This document shows positions 47,231-56,162 of a DNA stretch of 64,000 bases, one piece after another. The notes under the pieces were generated by a model. The model saw nothing but the letters and a program-made list of their open reading frames with translations. It had not been told where the DNA came from and searched no databases. Position 1 is the stretch's first letter. Each line of letters starts with the position of its first letter. A program made the position numbers and the translations under genes. The stretch is from Prochlorococcus sp. AG-402-C09. GTDB taxonomy: Bacteria; Cyanobacteriota; Cyanobacteriia; PCC-6307; Cyanobiaceae. The stretch is from positions 1 through 64,000 of the forward strand of contig QCHN01000006.1 of the NCBI GenBank assembly GCA_003279565.1. Reading direction: 5' to 3'.

Positions 47231-48430
47231 ATGAAAACCCCTAAAACAAAAGAAGAGATTATCAACAAAATAGTAAATGAAGAAAACATCTTAATAGTTC
47301 AGGATCTTGACGGGGTATGTATACCACTTGTTCAAGACCCACTTACAAGAGAGATTGACAAAAAATACGTGGAGGACGTTTCAAAACTAAGAGATAAGTT
47401 TTCAGTACTAACTTGTGGTGAGCATGAAGGCAGAAGAGGCGTTAATCGTTTAGTAGAGAAGGCACTTAATTCAAGGACAAAAGCCAAAGAGAATGGTTTT
47501 TATCTACCCGGTCTTGCTGCTTGTGGAGTTGAGTTTCAAGATAGATTTAGCAATTTATCCTATCCAGGTCTCAATGATGAAGAGATTAATTTTTTGGCAA
47601 AAGTTCCAAAAATGATGCGATTAATGTTAACTAATGAATTAAAGGAATTCTTTCCAAATCTATCAAATCATGTAAGGAATAAATTAATTGATGTGGCTGT
47701 ATGCGATACACGTTTTACTCCCACACTCAACTTTCATGAAATCTTTGGCTACGTAAAAAATGATTTAAAAAAAATAAAAGTTTTGCAATTAATTATGGAA
47801 AAAATAATGAATAATTTATTAGAAGATTCCAAAAGCCTTGGATTAGAAAACTCTTTTCATTTGCATTTAGTGCCAAATTTAGGTTCGAACAATGGCAGAG
47901 AAATAATGAAATATGCAACTCAAGATGAATTCGGTACAACAGATATTCAGTTTATTATTAATGGTGCCATAAAGGAGGCAGGTCTTTTATTTCTATTAAA
48001 TAAACATATATCAAACAAAACTGGTGTTTATCCTTTTGGTGCAAACTTCAACGTTAGAGAAGCCCCAAAGACACTTAATAAATTAATAGACTTATGCAAA
48101 GATAAAATCCCTCTTGATCAAATGCCACTGCTAATAGGTATTGGGGATACGGTTACATCGGTAAAAGATGATAAAACTAATTCTTGGTTAAGAGGTGGAA
48201 GTGATAGAGGTTTCTTAACCTTGATCCAACGATTAGGAGAGGCGTACAAGAAAGATAATCAAGTTATTTTTGTCAATAGTTGCAATGAGCAAGTATCAAG
48301 GCCAAGAATTAATGGAAGCAATATGAAAGGCATCAGTGATCCCAATGATGATTTAAAATTCAATATGATTATCAATGATGGTCCACCGGAATATATAACG
48401 TGGTTTGAAAAATTAGCTAGCAAATTCTAG
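47231..48430 (+). CDS. stpA: glucosylglycerol-3-phosphate phosphatase-like HAD enzyme
   Basis: A 399-residue protein of the StpA/GgpP family (salt-tolerance phosphatase) which dephosphorylates glucosylglycerol 3-phosphate to the compatible solute glucosylglycerol. The HAD nucleophile motif is ILIVQDLDGVCIPLVQDPLTR (positions about 17-37, Asp-Leu-Asp). LPLLIGIGDTVTSVKDD (about 299) is the C-terminal HAD acid motif. No synthase (ggpS) is in the window. The natural substrate might differ (for example another glycosyl-glycerate phosphate). ATG start. Confidence 0.82.
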   Translation: MKTPKTKEEIINKIVNEENILIVQDLDGVCIPLVQDPLTREIDKKYVEDVSKLRDKFSVLTCGEHEGRRGVNRLVEKALNSRTKAKENGFYLPGLAACGVEFQDRFSNLSYPGLNDEEINFLAKVPKMMRLMLTNELKEFFPNLSNHVRNKLIDVAVCDTRFTPTLNFHEIFGYVKNDLKKIKVLQLIMEKIMNNLLEDSKSLGLENSFHLHLVPNLGSNNGREIMKYATQDEFGTTDIQFIINGAIKEAGLLFLLNKHISNKTGVYPFGANFNVREAPKTLNKLIDLCKDKIPLDQMPLLIGIGDTVTSVKDDKTNSWLRGGSDRGFLTLIQRLGEAYKKDNQVIFVNSCNEQVSRPRINGSNMKGISDPNDDLKFNMIINDGPPEYITWFEKLASKF

Positions 48431-48506
48431 ATTATTAATAAAATATTTTCACGCAAATAGATATTTTAACTATAATGTCTTATAGACATTAATCAGATAT
48501 AGCGAT

Positions 48507-49451
48507 ATGAAAATAACTAGTACAAAGTTTCCAAAAATCAAAAGAGACTATCTCGATACTTTACAAATAAATATAGGTTATAAATGTAATCAAGCTTGTA
48601 GCCATTGTCACGTTGATGCAAGTCCAAGCAGGACAGAAATGATGAATGACAATATTATAAAACTTATACCAAAAGTTATAAAAGCTAATAATATTAAGCT
48701 GTTAGATATTACTGGAGGAGCTCCCGAACTTCATCCTAGATTCAAGCAACTAGTAAAAGAAGTACGTAGTCTTAATGTTGAAGTAATGGACAGATGTAAT
48801 TTAACGATACTTACAGAACCAGGTCATGAAAATTTAGCAAGTTTTCTAGCCTCAAATAAAGTACAAATAACAGCATCCCTTCCTTGTTATCTCGAATTTA
48901 ATGTGGACAATCAAAGGGGGAAAGGCGTTTTTGAAAAAAGTATATTAGCGCTTAAACAACTTAATTATTATGGCTATGGCATAAAAGAAAGTGGTTTGCT
49001 TTTGAACCTAGTTTACAACCCTAACTCTCCACAACTCCCTCCATCACAAAAAGAATTAGAAGATACATATAGACGAGAACTAAAAGAAAGATATGGTATT
49101 TTTTTCTCAAATTTATTTGTTTTAGCAAATATGCCAATTAATAGATACGAAAAGTATTTAAAGGTAATTGGAAAACTAAAAGAATATAATAAATTACTTG
49201 AAGATAATCATAACCCTATAAACCTTAATTCAGTAATGTGTAGATCAACTCTTAGTGTTGATTGGGAAGGCTATCTATATGATTGTGATTTCAACCAACA
49301 ACTTGGAATGAGGAGAGATGGTGACATAAAGCATTTGGATGACCTATTAATTCCACTTGTCTCTTTAAAAAATAATCCTATTTCAATCGGCAATCATTGT
49401 TTTGGCTGTACCGCCGGAGCTGGTTCTAGTTGCGGGGGAGAATTAACTTAA
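48507..49451 (+). CDS. arsS: radical SAM protein, arsenosugar biosynthesis ArsS-type
   Basis: A 314-residue radical SAM enzyme of the ArsS (TIGR04167) type. Cluster motif CNQACSHCHVDASPSR (C-x3-C-x2-C, about residues 27-42), LDITGGAPELHPRF (about 71), MDRCNLTIL, and a cysteine-rich C-terminal end CFGCTAGAGSSCGGELT with auxiliary cluster ligands. In arsenosugar synthesis ArsS modifies methylated arsenic on adenosine; its usual partner arsM is not seen here. ATG start; short distance to convergent Fur gene. Confidence 0.85.
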   Translation: MKITSTKFPKIKRDYLDTLQINIGYKCNQACSHCHVDASPSRTEMMNDNIIKLIPKVIKANNIKLLDITGGAPELHPRFKQLVKEVRSLNVEVMDRCNLTILTEPGHENLASFLASNKVQITASLPCYLEFNVDNQRGKGVFEKSILALKQLNYYGYGIKESGLLLNLVYNPNSPQLPPSQKELEDTYRRELKERYGIFFSNLFVLANMPINRYEKYLKVIGKLKEYNKLLEDNHNPINLNSVMCRSTLSVDWEGYLYDCDFNQQLGMRRDGDIKHLDDLLIPLVSLKNNPISIGNHCFGCTAGAGSSCGGELT

Positions 49452-49461
49452 AAACCAAAGT

Positions 49462-49920
49462 TTATTTATTAAGACACATCGGACATAATGCTCTTACATT
49501 TAACGATGACTCCAATAATTTAAACCCGAATTTTTTAGCTGCTTCTTTACCAGCATTAATAACTTCATTGTTTTCAAACTCTTCTGTTCTACCGCAGCGA
49601 ATACAAATCAAATGATGATGATCTGGATGATCATGACTAAGCAATTCAAATCTATTTCCGCCCTCACTCAAATCAAGTTCATTAAGAAAAGCCATCTTGA
49701 CTAAGAGTCTTAGAGTTCTGTAAATAGTCGCGAGAGAAACTTTCTCACCAGAAATTGTCAACTTGGAATGTACCTCCTCCGCACTGAGATGTATTCCAGA
49801 ACCGATCTCTTCAAATAACGAAAGAACCTTTTTCCGCTGAGGAGTCATTCTTTTGCCATCTGAGCGAAGGCCAGATTCAAAAGGAGAAGAATGAGAACGA
49901 TAGGAAGAGGGAGAAATCAA
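49462..49920 (-). CDS. Fur-family transcriptional regulator
   Basis: A 152-residue metal-responsive repressor. DNA-binding winged helix (about residues 20-85, LRSDGKRMTPQRKKVLSLFE; TIYRTLRLLVKMAFLNE). Metal/dimer half has HDHPDHHHLICIRCG and CPMC, the two structural C-x2-C zinc motifs. Fur, PerR or Zur subtype cannot be decided by eye. TTG start at 49920 gives an N-terminal tail typical of cyanobacterial Fur; ATG at residue 25 would cut the DNA-binding domain. Confidence 0.9.
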   Translation of the reverse strand: MISPSSYRSHSSPFESGLRSDGKRMTPQRKKVLSLFEEIGSGIHLSAEEVHSKLTISGEKVSLATIYRTLRLLVKMAFLNELDLSEGGNRFELLSHDHPDHHHLICIRCGRTEEFENNEVINAGKEAAKKFGFKLLESSLNVRALCPMCLNK

Positions 49921-50059
49921 TATCAGCCTTATTTTCTCAATAGTCTAGCGTAATGAGAAATGCTTGCAACACGAAAGATTGCTTAAGTATTTGAGTTATA
50001 AATGATTTCTAATTTTAATTAAATGATTTATATTTAAATTAGACAAAGAGACCTACGAA

Positions 50060-50668
50060 ATGGATCAATTTTTAAGAAAAAATCTTGCCGAAAAGACTAT
50101 TAATAATAATAGTCAAACAATCTTAGAAGATGAAACATTACTACTTATTGTAGATATGCAACAAAAACTTATAAGCAATATAAAAGGAAATCAACTATTA
50201 GTTTTTAACATACAAAAACTAATCGATACATGCAATTTGCTCAATGTTCGTATCGCTATTACGGAACAAAACCCATATAAACTTGGTATGACTTTAGAAT
50301 CAATTTCAAATAATAATAAATATCCTAAATTCGAAAAGATGGAATTTAGTTGCAGCAACAATAAGAACTTTATAAAGTATATACAGAAATATGATTTTAA
50401 AAATATAATAGTTTGTGGAATTGAGAGTCATATATGTATACTCCAGACATCGATTGGTCTTTTAGAAAAAGGATTAAATATCCTAATACCTAGGGATGCT
50501 ATAGGAAGTAGAAACAATATAGATAATGATACTGCTTTTTTAAGGCTCATATTGTCAGGAGCAGTTGCCTCAACAACAGAAAGTCTAATATGTGAATTAT
50601 GTAAGACCTCTAGTAGAAAAGAATTTAGGGAGGTTAGTAAAATTTTAAAAAATTCATTCTCAAATTAA
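50060..50668 (+). CDS. isochorismatase-like cysteine hydrolase
   Basis: A 202-residue hydrolase with catalytic triad pieces: Asp in LLLIVDMQQKLI (about residues 33-44), Lys in FEKMEFSC (about 95), and Cys in VCGIESHICILQTSIGLLEKG-type stretch (about residues 120-135). No membrane segment. The substrate (isochorismate, nicotinamide or a carbamoyl compound) is unknown. ATG start; stands between the Fur-family gene and mscS. Confidence 0.8.
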   Translation: MDQFLRKNLAEKTINNNSQTILEDETLLLIVDMQQKLISNIKGNQLLVFNIQKLIDTCNLLNVRIAITEQNPYKLGMTLESISNNNKYPKFEKMEFSCSNNKNFIKYIQKYDFKNIIVCGIESHICILQTSIGLLEKGLNILIPRDAIGSRNNIDNDTAFLRLILSGAVASTTESLICELCKTSSRKEFREVSKILKNSFSN

Positions 50669-50734
50669 ATAAAAAGAAATTAACTAGACAAATCATTTTT
50701 TTCAGGCAATCTAAAATAAAAGGAATCTGACATC

Positions 50735-51751
50735 ATGGATGATTTTTATAAAAACATAGTTATTTCATTACTTACTTTTAGTATAAGTTGCATTATTTCC
50801 CTCGTAAGTCCAAAAATTCTAAAAAAGGTATTAAGGAAAATAACCTCTGCCACACAAAGCAAAACAGATGACTACATAGCTACTCTTTTAATTGAGACTA
50901 TTAAGCCTTTAGGATTGATCTTAAGTTTCATTATTGCATGGAAAGTTTTACTAATTGGTGGAATAGTAGATAAGACATTAATTGGTATAAGTAAGTTTCT
51001 TTGCCTTATTTATATAGTCAGATTTGTAAATAGAGTCTTGTTAAAAATAATTCAAAGATGGGCTAGCAAAATCAATGATCAATCCATCAGCGAAATGATT
51101 CGTTCACTTAGTCCAATGGTTGGGGCATCTGTTTGGAGTCTCGGAGTTATTTTTTATCTTCAAAATATGGGTGTACAAATGGCAGCTATTTGGGCTCTAT
51201 TAAGTGCAGGTGGTATAGGGGCAGGACTTGCTTTGAAGGAGCCAGTTCAAGAGTTCTTCGAATACATAACGATCCTCCTTGATAAGCCATTTCAAAGTGG
51301 ACAGTTTATTCATATTGATGGAATTTGGGCAAAGGTTGAAAGTGTAGGTGTTAGATCCACTCGTTTAAGAAGTATTAACGGAGAAGCAATTGTAATGAGT
51401 AATAGCAGACTAACAAATGGAGTTATCTCAAATTATGCTGAGATGAAGAAAAGAAGACTGGTTCATAAGTTAGGAGTGGTATATGAAACTACATATGAAC
51501 AAACCAAAAGCATACCTGAGATGATCAAAACTATCGTTGACAAAACTGAAAATGCGATTTTCGATCGATGTCATTTTATCGAATTCGCAAATAGTAGTCT
51601 TGATTTTGAACTTGTTTATTACATTCCCACAAGTGATTACCTTCAAGCAATGTCAGCCCAACAAGAAATTAATCTAGAAATAATGAAGAAATTCCAAAAA
51701 GAAAATATTAGCTTCGCATACCCAACACAAACAATTCATGTGAACAAATAA
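50735..51751 (+). CDS. MscS-family mechanosensitive channel
   Basis: A 338-residue membrane protein. Three or four N-terminal helices (about residues 7-25, 52-75, 82-104, 126-145), then the pore-lining TM3 with the Gly/Ala pattern AIWALLSAGGIGAGLALKEP (about 150-169). The beta domain follows: DKPFQSGQFIHIDGIWAKVESVG, SNSRLTNGVISNYA. Channels of this type release solutes on hypo-osmotic shock, which pairs well with the nearby StpA-like compatible-solute enzyme, although no operon exists. Confidence 0.88.
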   Translation: MDDFYKNIVISLLTFSISCIISLVSPKILKKVLRKITSATQSKTDDYIATLLIETIKPLGLILSFIIAWKVLLIGGIVDKTLIGISKFLCLIYIVRFVNRVLLKIIQRWASKINDQSISEMIRSLSPMVGASVWSLGVIFYLQNMGVQMAAIWALLSAGGIGAGLALKEPVQEFFEYITILLDKPFQSGQFIHIDGIWAKVESVGVRSTRLRSINGEAIVMSNSRLTNGVISNYAEMKKRRLVHKLGVVYETTYEQTKSIPEMIKTIVDKTENAIFDRCHFIEFANSSLDFELVYYIPTSDYLQAMSAQQEINLEIMKKFQKENISFAYPTQTIHVNK

Positions 51752-51758
51752 AGTATCT

Positions 51759-52781
51759 TTATCTTAGGTTCTTATCAATTATAGATCTAGTTAAATCCCA
51801 TAATTTATTAGATAAATCTTCACTCTGTGCATCATTACTTATATCTGTTTTCTCAAAAACAAATTTTCCTGATGAAATGATTTTATTACTATAGTAATTG
51901 AAACCACGTTTATTATATTTAATTGAGCAAGCTAAATCACTTAGAATTAAACCTGCTTTTTTATTTGACGTAGTTATTCTTAAAATATCTCTGGCTAAAA
52001 AAGCAAATAATACTTGCCCTAATTGATTGTATTTTCTACTATACCTAAAAAAGCCTTGGCTATCTCTAGATATAACTAAGCCTGGTGCCCAAGCTATAAC
52101 AGGGATTGATATGTTTTTTCTTATCAAATTGCTACTTAGCTTTTTCGCGAAAAGAATATTACATAATTTACTATCCTTATATGCTTTATCAGCATTAAAC
52201 TTACTTCCATCAATCATCTCAAACCCTGCTCCTGATTCTAATCCTTCTAAAGTTCCTAAGTTAGCCTTAGATCCTACTCTCCCCCCACCACTCTTAGGAT
52301 TATGAACCTCAGAAGAGGTGATAATTATTTTTGGATCATTGCTTTTATCTATCAAGGGTAAAATCTTTTGTGTCAGATAGAAATGTGATAAATGATTGAC
52401 AGCAAAAGTTAATTCGATTCCCTGAGTTGACCATCTAGGTTTTTTTGACCCTGTATATTGTAGCCCCGCATTCATGATTAAAATATCAATCTTCAGTCGT
52501 CTTTTCTTAATTTCTAAACATATAGAGTCAATACTTTTCAAATCAGATAGATCCATTATAGGAGTATAAATATTCCCTTTTTTAGATAATTGAGCTGGAA
52601 ATTGATTAAAAATATTAGTTAATAATTCATTTGCTCTAGAAGTACTTTTGCATGGTAAAATCATATTATGACCATAAGAAATTAACTTTAAAGCTGCTTG
52701 ATAACCAATTCCTGATGACCCACCTGTTATAAAAATAGTTAAAGGTTTAAACTTTTTTGAATAATCTGATTTTTTTGCCAT
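51759..52781 (-). CDS. short-chain dehydrogenase, protochlorophyllide-reductase-like
   Basis: A 340-residue SDR. Nucleotide-binding FITGGSSGIGYQAALKLISY (about 17-36), NAGLQY, and catalytic YKDSKLCN (about 205), as in light-dependent protochlorophyllide oxidoreductase (POR). The POR-type YKDSKLCN motif and length fit the POR/RDH-like group, but the sequence departs in the substrate region, so it is probably a paralogue rather than POR. ATG start. Divergent from crtL-b. Confidence 0.72.
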   Translation of the reverse strand: MAKKSDYSKKFKPLTIFITGGSSGIGYQAALKLISYGHNMILPCKSTSRANELLTNIFNQFPAQLSKKGNIYTPIMDLSDLKSIDSICLEIKKRRLKIDILIMNAGLQYTGSKKPRWSTQGIELTFAVNHLSHFYLTQKILPLIDKSNDPKIIITSSEVHNPKSGGGRVGSKANLGTLEGLESGAGFEMIDGSKFNADKAYKDSKLCNILFAKKLSSNLIRKNISIPVIAWAPGLVISRDSQGFFRYSRKYNQLGQVLFAFLARDILRITTSNKKAGLILSDLACSIKYNKRGFNYYSNKIISSGKFVFEKTDISNDAQSEDLSNKLWDLTRSIIDKNLR

Positions 52782-53069
52782 AGATTTGTAGTCTTAATAT
52801 TTAAATGATTTTGTAATTAAAATATTTCTTACTTCAATTTTTAATAAAAAAGTCTTCATATATACTTAAAAATAAAATAAAATCATTAAGTTGATAAAAA
52901 ACATTAATACTATTCATTGTTAATGCCATCACGAGCTATTGTTGATTCTATAGGCAGAGGTGATTAAAGTGAAAAATCTGGGAGGCAATCAAATAACTAA
53001 ATATTATCCCAAGAATTTAACTTCCATTTTTCAACTCCAACCAAAAGGAAATGTTCCTCAAGGGGAACT

Positions 53070-54356
53070 ATGAACACTAGTGCATTAAAAGATGCTCTAG
53101 TACTAGGTTCTGGCCCAGGTGCACTATCAATTGCAGCAGCATTGGCAAGTGAAAACTTAAATGTTGAAATCTTATCGGAACAATCCCCTAAGGAACCATG
53201 GCCCTTCACATATGGCATTTGGGGTGAAGAGGTTGACGAACTTGGTCTAAGTCATTTGCTAGAACATCGTTGGATTAACACTATTAGCTATTTTGGGGAG
53301 GGAGACAAGGATCCAAATTCCAGGAAAAATGAAGTTACGAAGCACAATAGAGATTATGGTCTTTTTGATAAAAATAAATTGCAAGCTTATTGGTTACAGC
53401 AATGCAATAAAGCCGCAATAAAATGGCATAAAGGATCAGCAATCAACTTAGAAACCAATCATTTAATCAGCACAGTTAAGACTTCCAATGGTAAAGAACT
53501 TAATGCTCGATTAGTAATTGATGCAACTGGTTACAAACCTGTTTTTATTAAAGCTCCTAACCAAGGGCCAGTAGCAGTTCAAACTTGTTATGGAATTGTA
53601 GGGGAATTCAATGCTCCTCCCGTTGAGAAAGGCCAATTTGTACTAATGGATTATCGTTGTGACCATTTGGATCCAGAAGAAAGAAAAGAAGCTCCAACAT
53701 TTTTGTACGCTATGGATATGGGAGATGGAAAGTTTTTCTTAGAGGAGACATCCCTAGGCCTTTTTCCACCAGTCTCACTTGATGAGTTAAAAAGAAGACT
53801 GGAAAAAAGATTAGAGACTAGAGGTATAAAAATAAAAAGTCTTGAGCATGAAGAACACGGTTCATATCTGCCAATGAATATGCCTATCCCTGACTTAACT
53901 CAACCAGTCCTAGGTTTTGGAGGCTCAGCTGGAATGGTTCATCCCGCATCGGGATATATGGTTGGCAGCCTGTTAAGAAGAGCTCCTAAGGTTGCTAAGG
54001 CCCTTTCATTAGCAATGAAAGATCAAAAAGCATCATCAGCTTCACTTGCTAAGAAAGGCTGGCAAGTCTTATGGCCATCGGAACTTAGAAGAAAACAAGC
54101 TATTTATAAATTTGGATTAGAAAAATTGATGCGATTTGAAGAGAAGTTACTTAGAGGTTTTTTTGTAGAGTTTTTTAGTTTACCTAATAAACAATGGTAT
54201 GGATTCCTTACAAATACACTTAGCCTTAAAGAATTAATATCTGCTATGTGGAAAATGTTTAGGAAATCACCTTGGTCTATCAAGCAGGGCTTAATGAACA
54301 TGCATGGTAGAGAATTGAATTTATTATTTAAAGCATTACTAGTTAATAATAAATGA
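53070..54356 (+). CDS. crtL-b: lycopene beta-cyclase
   Basis: Makes beta-carotene from lycopene. The 428 residues have the flavin-binding start ALVLGSGPGALSIAAALASE, PWPFTYGIWGEEVDELGL (about residues 45-62), VLMDYRCDHLDPEERKEAP and HPASGYMVGSLLRRAP (about 290-305). The YGIWG and DYRCDH motifs favour the beta type over the epsilon-type paralogue that also occurs in Prochlorococcus. ATG start at 53070; a 34-residue ORF upstream overlaps it by ATGA. An SDR gene follows 7 bases later. Confidence 0.92.
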   Translation: MNTSALKDALVLGSGPGALSIAAALASENLNVEILSEQSPKEPWPFTYGIWGEEVDELGLSHLLEHRWINTISYFGEGDKDPNSRKNEVTKHNRDYGLFDKNKLQAYWLQQCNKAAIKWHKGSAINLETNHLISTVKTSNGKELNARLVIDATGYKPVFIKAPNQGPVAVQTCYGIVGEFNAPPVEKGQFVLMDYRCDHLDPEERKEAPTFLYAMDMGDGKFFLEETSLGLFPPVSLDELKRRLEKRLETRGIKIKSLEHEEHGSYLPMNMPIPDLTQPVLGFGGSAGMVHPASGYMVGSLLRRAPKVAKALSLAMKDQKASSASLAKKGWQVLWPSELRRKQAIYKFGLEKLMRFEEKLLRGFFVEFFSLPNKQWYGFLTNTLSLKELISAMWKMFRKSPWSIKQGLMNMHGRELNLLFKALLVNNK

Positions 54357-54363
54357 GAGATAA

Positions 54364-55077
54364 ATGAGAAAAATTCTTATAAGTGGAGCAAGTAGAGGTA
54401 TAGGCAAAGCAATAGCATTAAAACTACTTAAAGAAGGACATTCATTAAGCTTGGGAGTAAGAAAAAAAGAAGATTTAATCAATACTCCTTTAGATCCAAA
54501 GGTTAATAATCCAGATAATTTCTTGGTACATACCTATGATGCAACTGATCAAAATTCATCAAAAAAATGGGTAGACAGCACAGTCAAAATCTTTAAGAAT
54601 ATTGATACTATCATTCATTGCGCTGGAATTTTTAAAAGAACAAATTTAATATTCAATTCGAGTGAACTGAAAGATATTGAAGATCTTTGGAAAGTAAATG
54701 TGATGGGACCTTGGATATTAACAAAAGACGCCTGGAAATATTTAACAATTAATAATTCAGCACGAATTATTGTATTAGTATCGATGAGTGGAAAACGATC
54801 AAAAGGTAAACTTGCTAGCTATTCAATGAGTAAATTCGCTTTAATGAGCTTATGTCAAACCATGAGAAATGAAGGATGGGAACAAGGTATTAGAGTTACG
54901 GCTATTTGCCCAGGATCGGTAAATACAGACATGGCAAAAGAAATAAATCATTTTCCAAAAAAAGATATGACACAGGCAAATGATATTGCTTATATTTGTT
55001 CAAATTTACTTAATTTACCCAACAGTTCTGTACCTTTTGAGATCGCACTTAATTGTCAACTTGAGACAGCCATTTAG
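54364..55077 (+). CDS. SDR-family oxidoreductase
   Basis: A 237-residue classical SDR. LISGASRGIGKAIALKLL (about residues 4-21), IHCAGIFKR, and catalytic YSMSKFALMS (about 158-167), followed by AICPGSVNTDM. Closest in style to 3-ketoacyl-ACP reductase-like proteins, substrate unknown. It starts 7 bases after crtL-b, so it is probably in the same transcript; a carotenoid role is possible but not shown. Confidence 0.82.
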   Translation: MRKILISGASRGIGKAIALKLLKEGHSLSLGVRKKEDLINTPLDPKVNNPDNFLVHTYDATDQNSSKKWVDSTVKIFKNIDTIIHCAGIFKRTNLIFNSSELKDIEDLWKVNVMGPWILTKDAWKYLTINNSARIIVLVSMSGKRSKGKLASYSMSKFALMSLCQTMRNEGWEQGIRVTAICPGSVNTDMAKEINHFPKKDMTQANDIAYICSNLLNLPNSSVPFEIALNCQLETAI

Positions 55078-55096
55078 AAGAAAAAGCTTGTTTTTA

Positions 55097-55351
55097 TTAA
55101 ATTGGATTAGTAGTTTTCTTAAATGTACTCAAAACTCCCAGAATTGCCTTACGGAGATACTTATGAAAATAATTCCTATAAAAACTTCCTATAGCTTTAC
55201 CTACTGAATATGTTCGTTGAATGAGACCAACTATAAAATTAAATAGCCACAAACATAGCAAAACAGTAATAGCCAAAGAAGCGATAGAATATACCTTATT
55301 TAGCTGTTCTTGTATTGGTTCTAAAAATTGAAGGTAATCAGAAATGTTCAT
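55097..55351 (-). CDS. small membrane protein, 84 aa
   Basis: A single strong transmembrane segment (about residues 22-45, SIASLAITVLLCLWLFNFIV), then a basic, amphipathic C-terminal half with many Tyr, Lys and Arg (GKAIGSFYRNYFHKYLRKAI). ATG start. It resembles a membrane-anchored helper but no family is known. Tail-to-tail with the SDR gene. Confidence 0.6.
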   Translation of the reverse strand: MNISDYLQFLEPIQEQLNKVYSIASLAITVLLCLWLFNFIVGLIQRTYSVGKAIGSFYRNYFHKYLRKAILGVLSTFKKTTNPI

Positions 55352-55450
55352 ACTCGCTAAAGGGAATTAGCTATTAAATAGCTTTATAGCCATAAATTAA
55401 TAATCAAGCAAGAAATTATAAATTATATGTATATAAACAAAATAATTAGG

Positions 55451-56011
55451 TCAAAAAGCTATTGAGAAATGGGAAAAAGTATATAGAACATATGAAAATG
55501 AAGTCATAGAAATAGCAATCAAAAAGCCTTTCAATCTGTTAGAGAATGTCGAGAAAAGTGGGAGGTCATCAGCATCATAACCTCCAAAGTTGCCAAGAAT
55601 TGTTAGTGACCACATAGGGAGAGAGGAAAATAATATTGAAAGAAAAAAACTAAATATAAACATCTTATTAATTAGAAATGAAATCAAAAAAGTTATGGAT
55701 GCAAAAAATAAAGATCCATTTAACCCTATTTTTAACTCATCATTTAAGCTTTTTGGTAATTTGCTTTTACCTTCTAAGTGTTTTTTACAATTATTAACTT
55801 CTGATTCGGACAAACGAAAATAGTTAGTATCTGGAATTCTTTTTTTCTTATACAGTTTTAGTAATCTTACCTGAAATGATTTGGGATCATTAGTTTTAAA
55901 AGATGAAATTATTTCCCCTGGTTTCATTTTGCTAGCCTCACTTTTCAAATCAGTGGTACATCCGAGTTTATATAAATCACCATTTTTCATTAAATAAACA
56001 AATTCTGACAT
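55451..56011 (-). CDS. GIY-YIG/T5orf172-like domain protein with C-terminal membrane helices
   Basis: Residues 1-85 fit the T5orf172 (GIY-YIG superfamily) domain: FVYLMKNGDLYKLGCTTDLK, KPGEIISSFKTNDP and YKKKRIPDTNYFRLSESEV. Then three hydrophobic segments (about 100-118, 120-138 and 160-180). A nuclease-like fold joined to a membrane tail is unusual. The first-strand tyrosine block (VYLMKNGDLYKLG) is retained, but catalytic activity cannot be judged. ATG start; single gene. Confidence 0.7.
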   Translation of the reverse strand: MSEFVYLMKNGDLYKLGCTTDLKSEASKMKPGEIISSFKTNDPKSFQVRLLKLYKKKRIPDTNYFRLSESEVNNCKKHLEGKSKLPKSLNDELKIGLNGSLFFASITFLISFLINKMFIFSFFLSILFSSLPMWSLTILGNFGGYDADDLPLFSTFSNRLKGFLIAISMTSFSYVLYTFSHFSIAF

Positions 56012-56162
56012 AATTTAATTTTCTTGAGAAATGAAGCGTTTGGAATATAATTTCAAAGGAATTCGTAAAGAACATACTTATGAAGCATATTATATTTACG
56101 ATTTATAGGATTGACTAATCATATCTAGGCATAGAACACAAGATGATTTTAACAGGAAAGTT

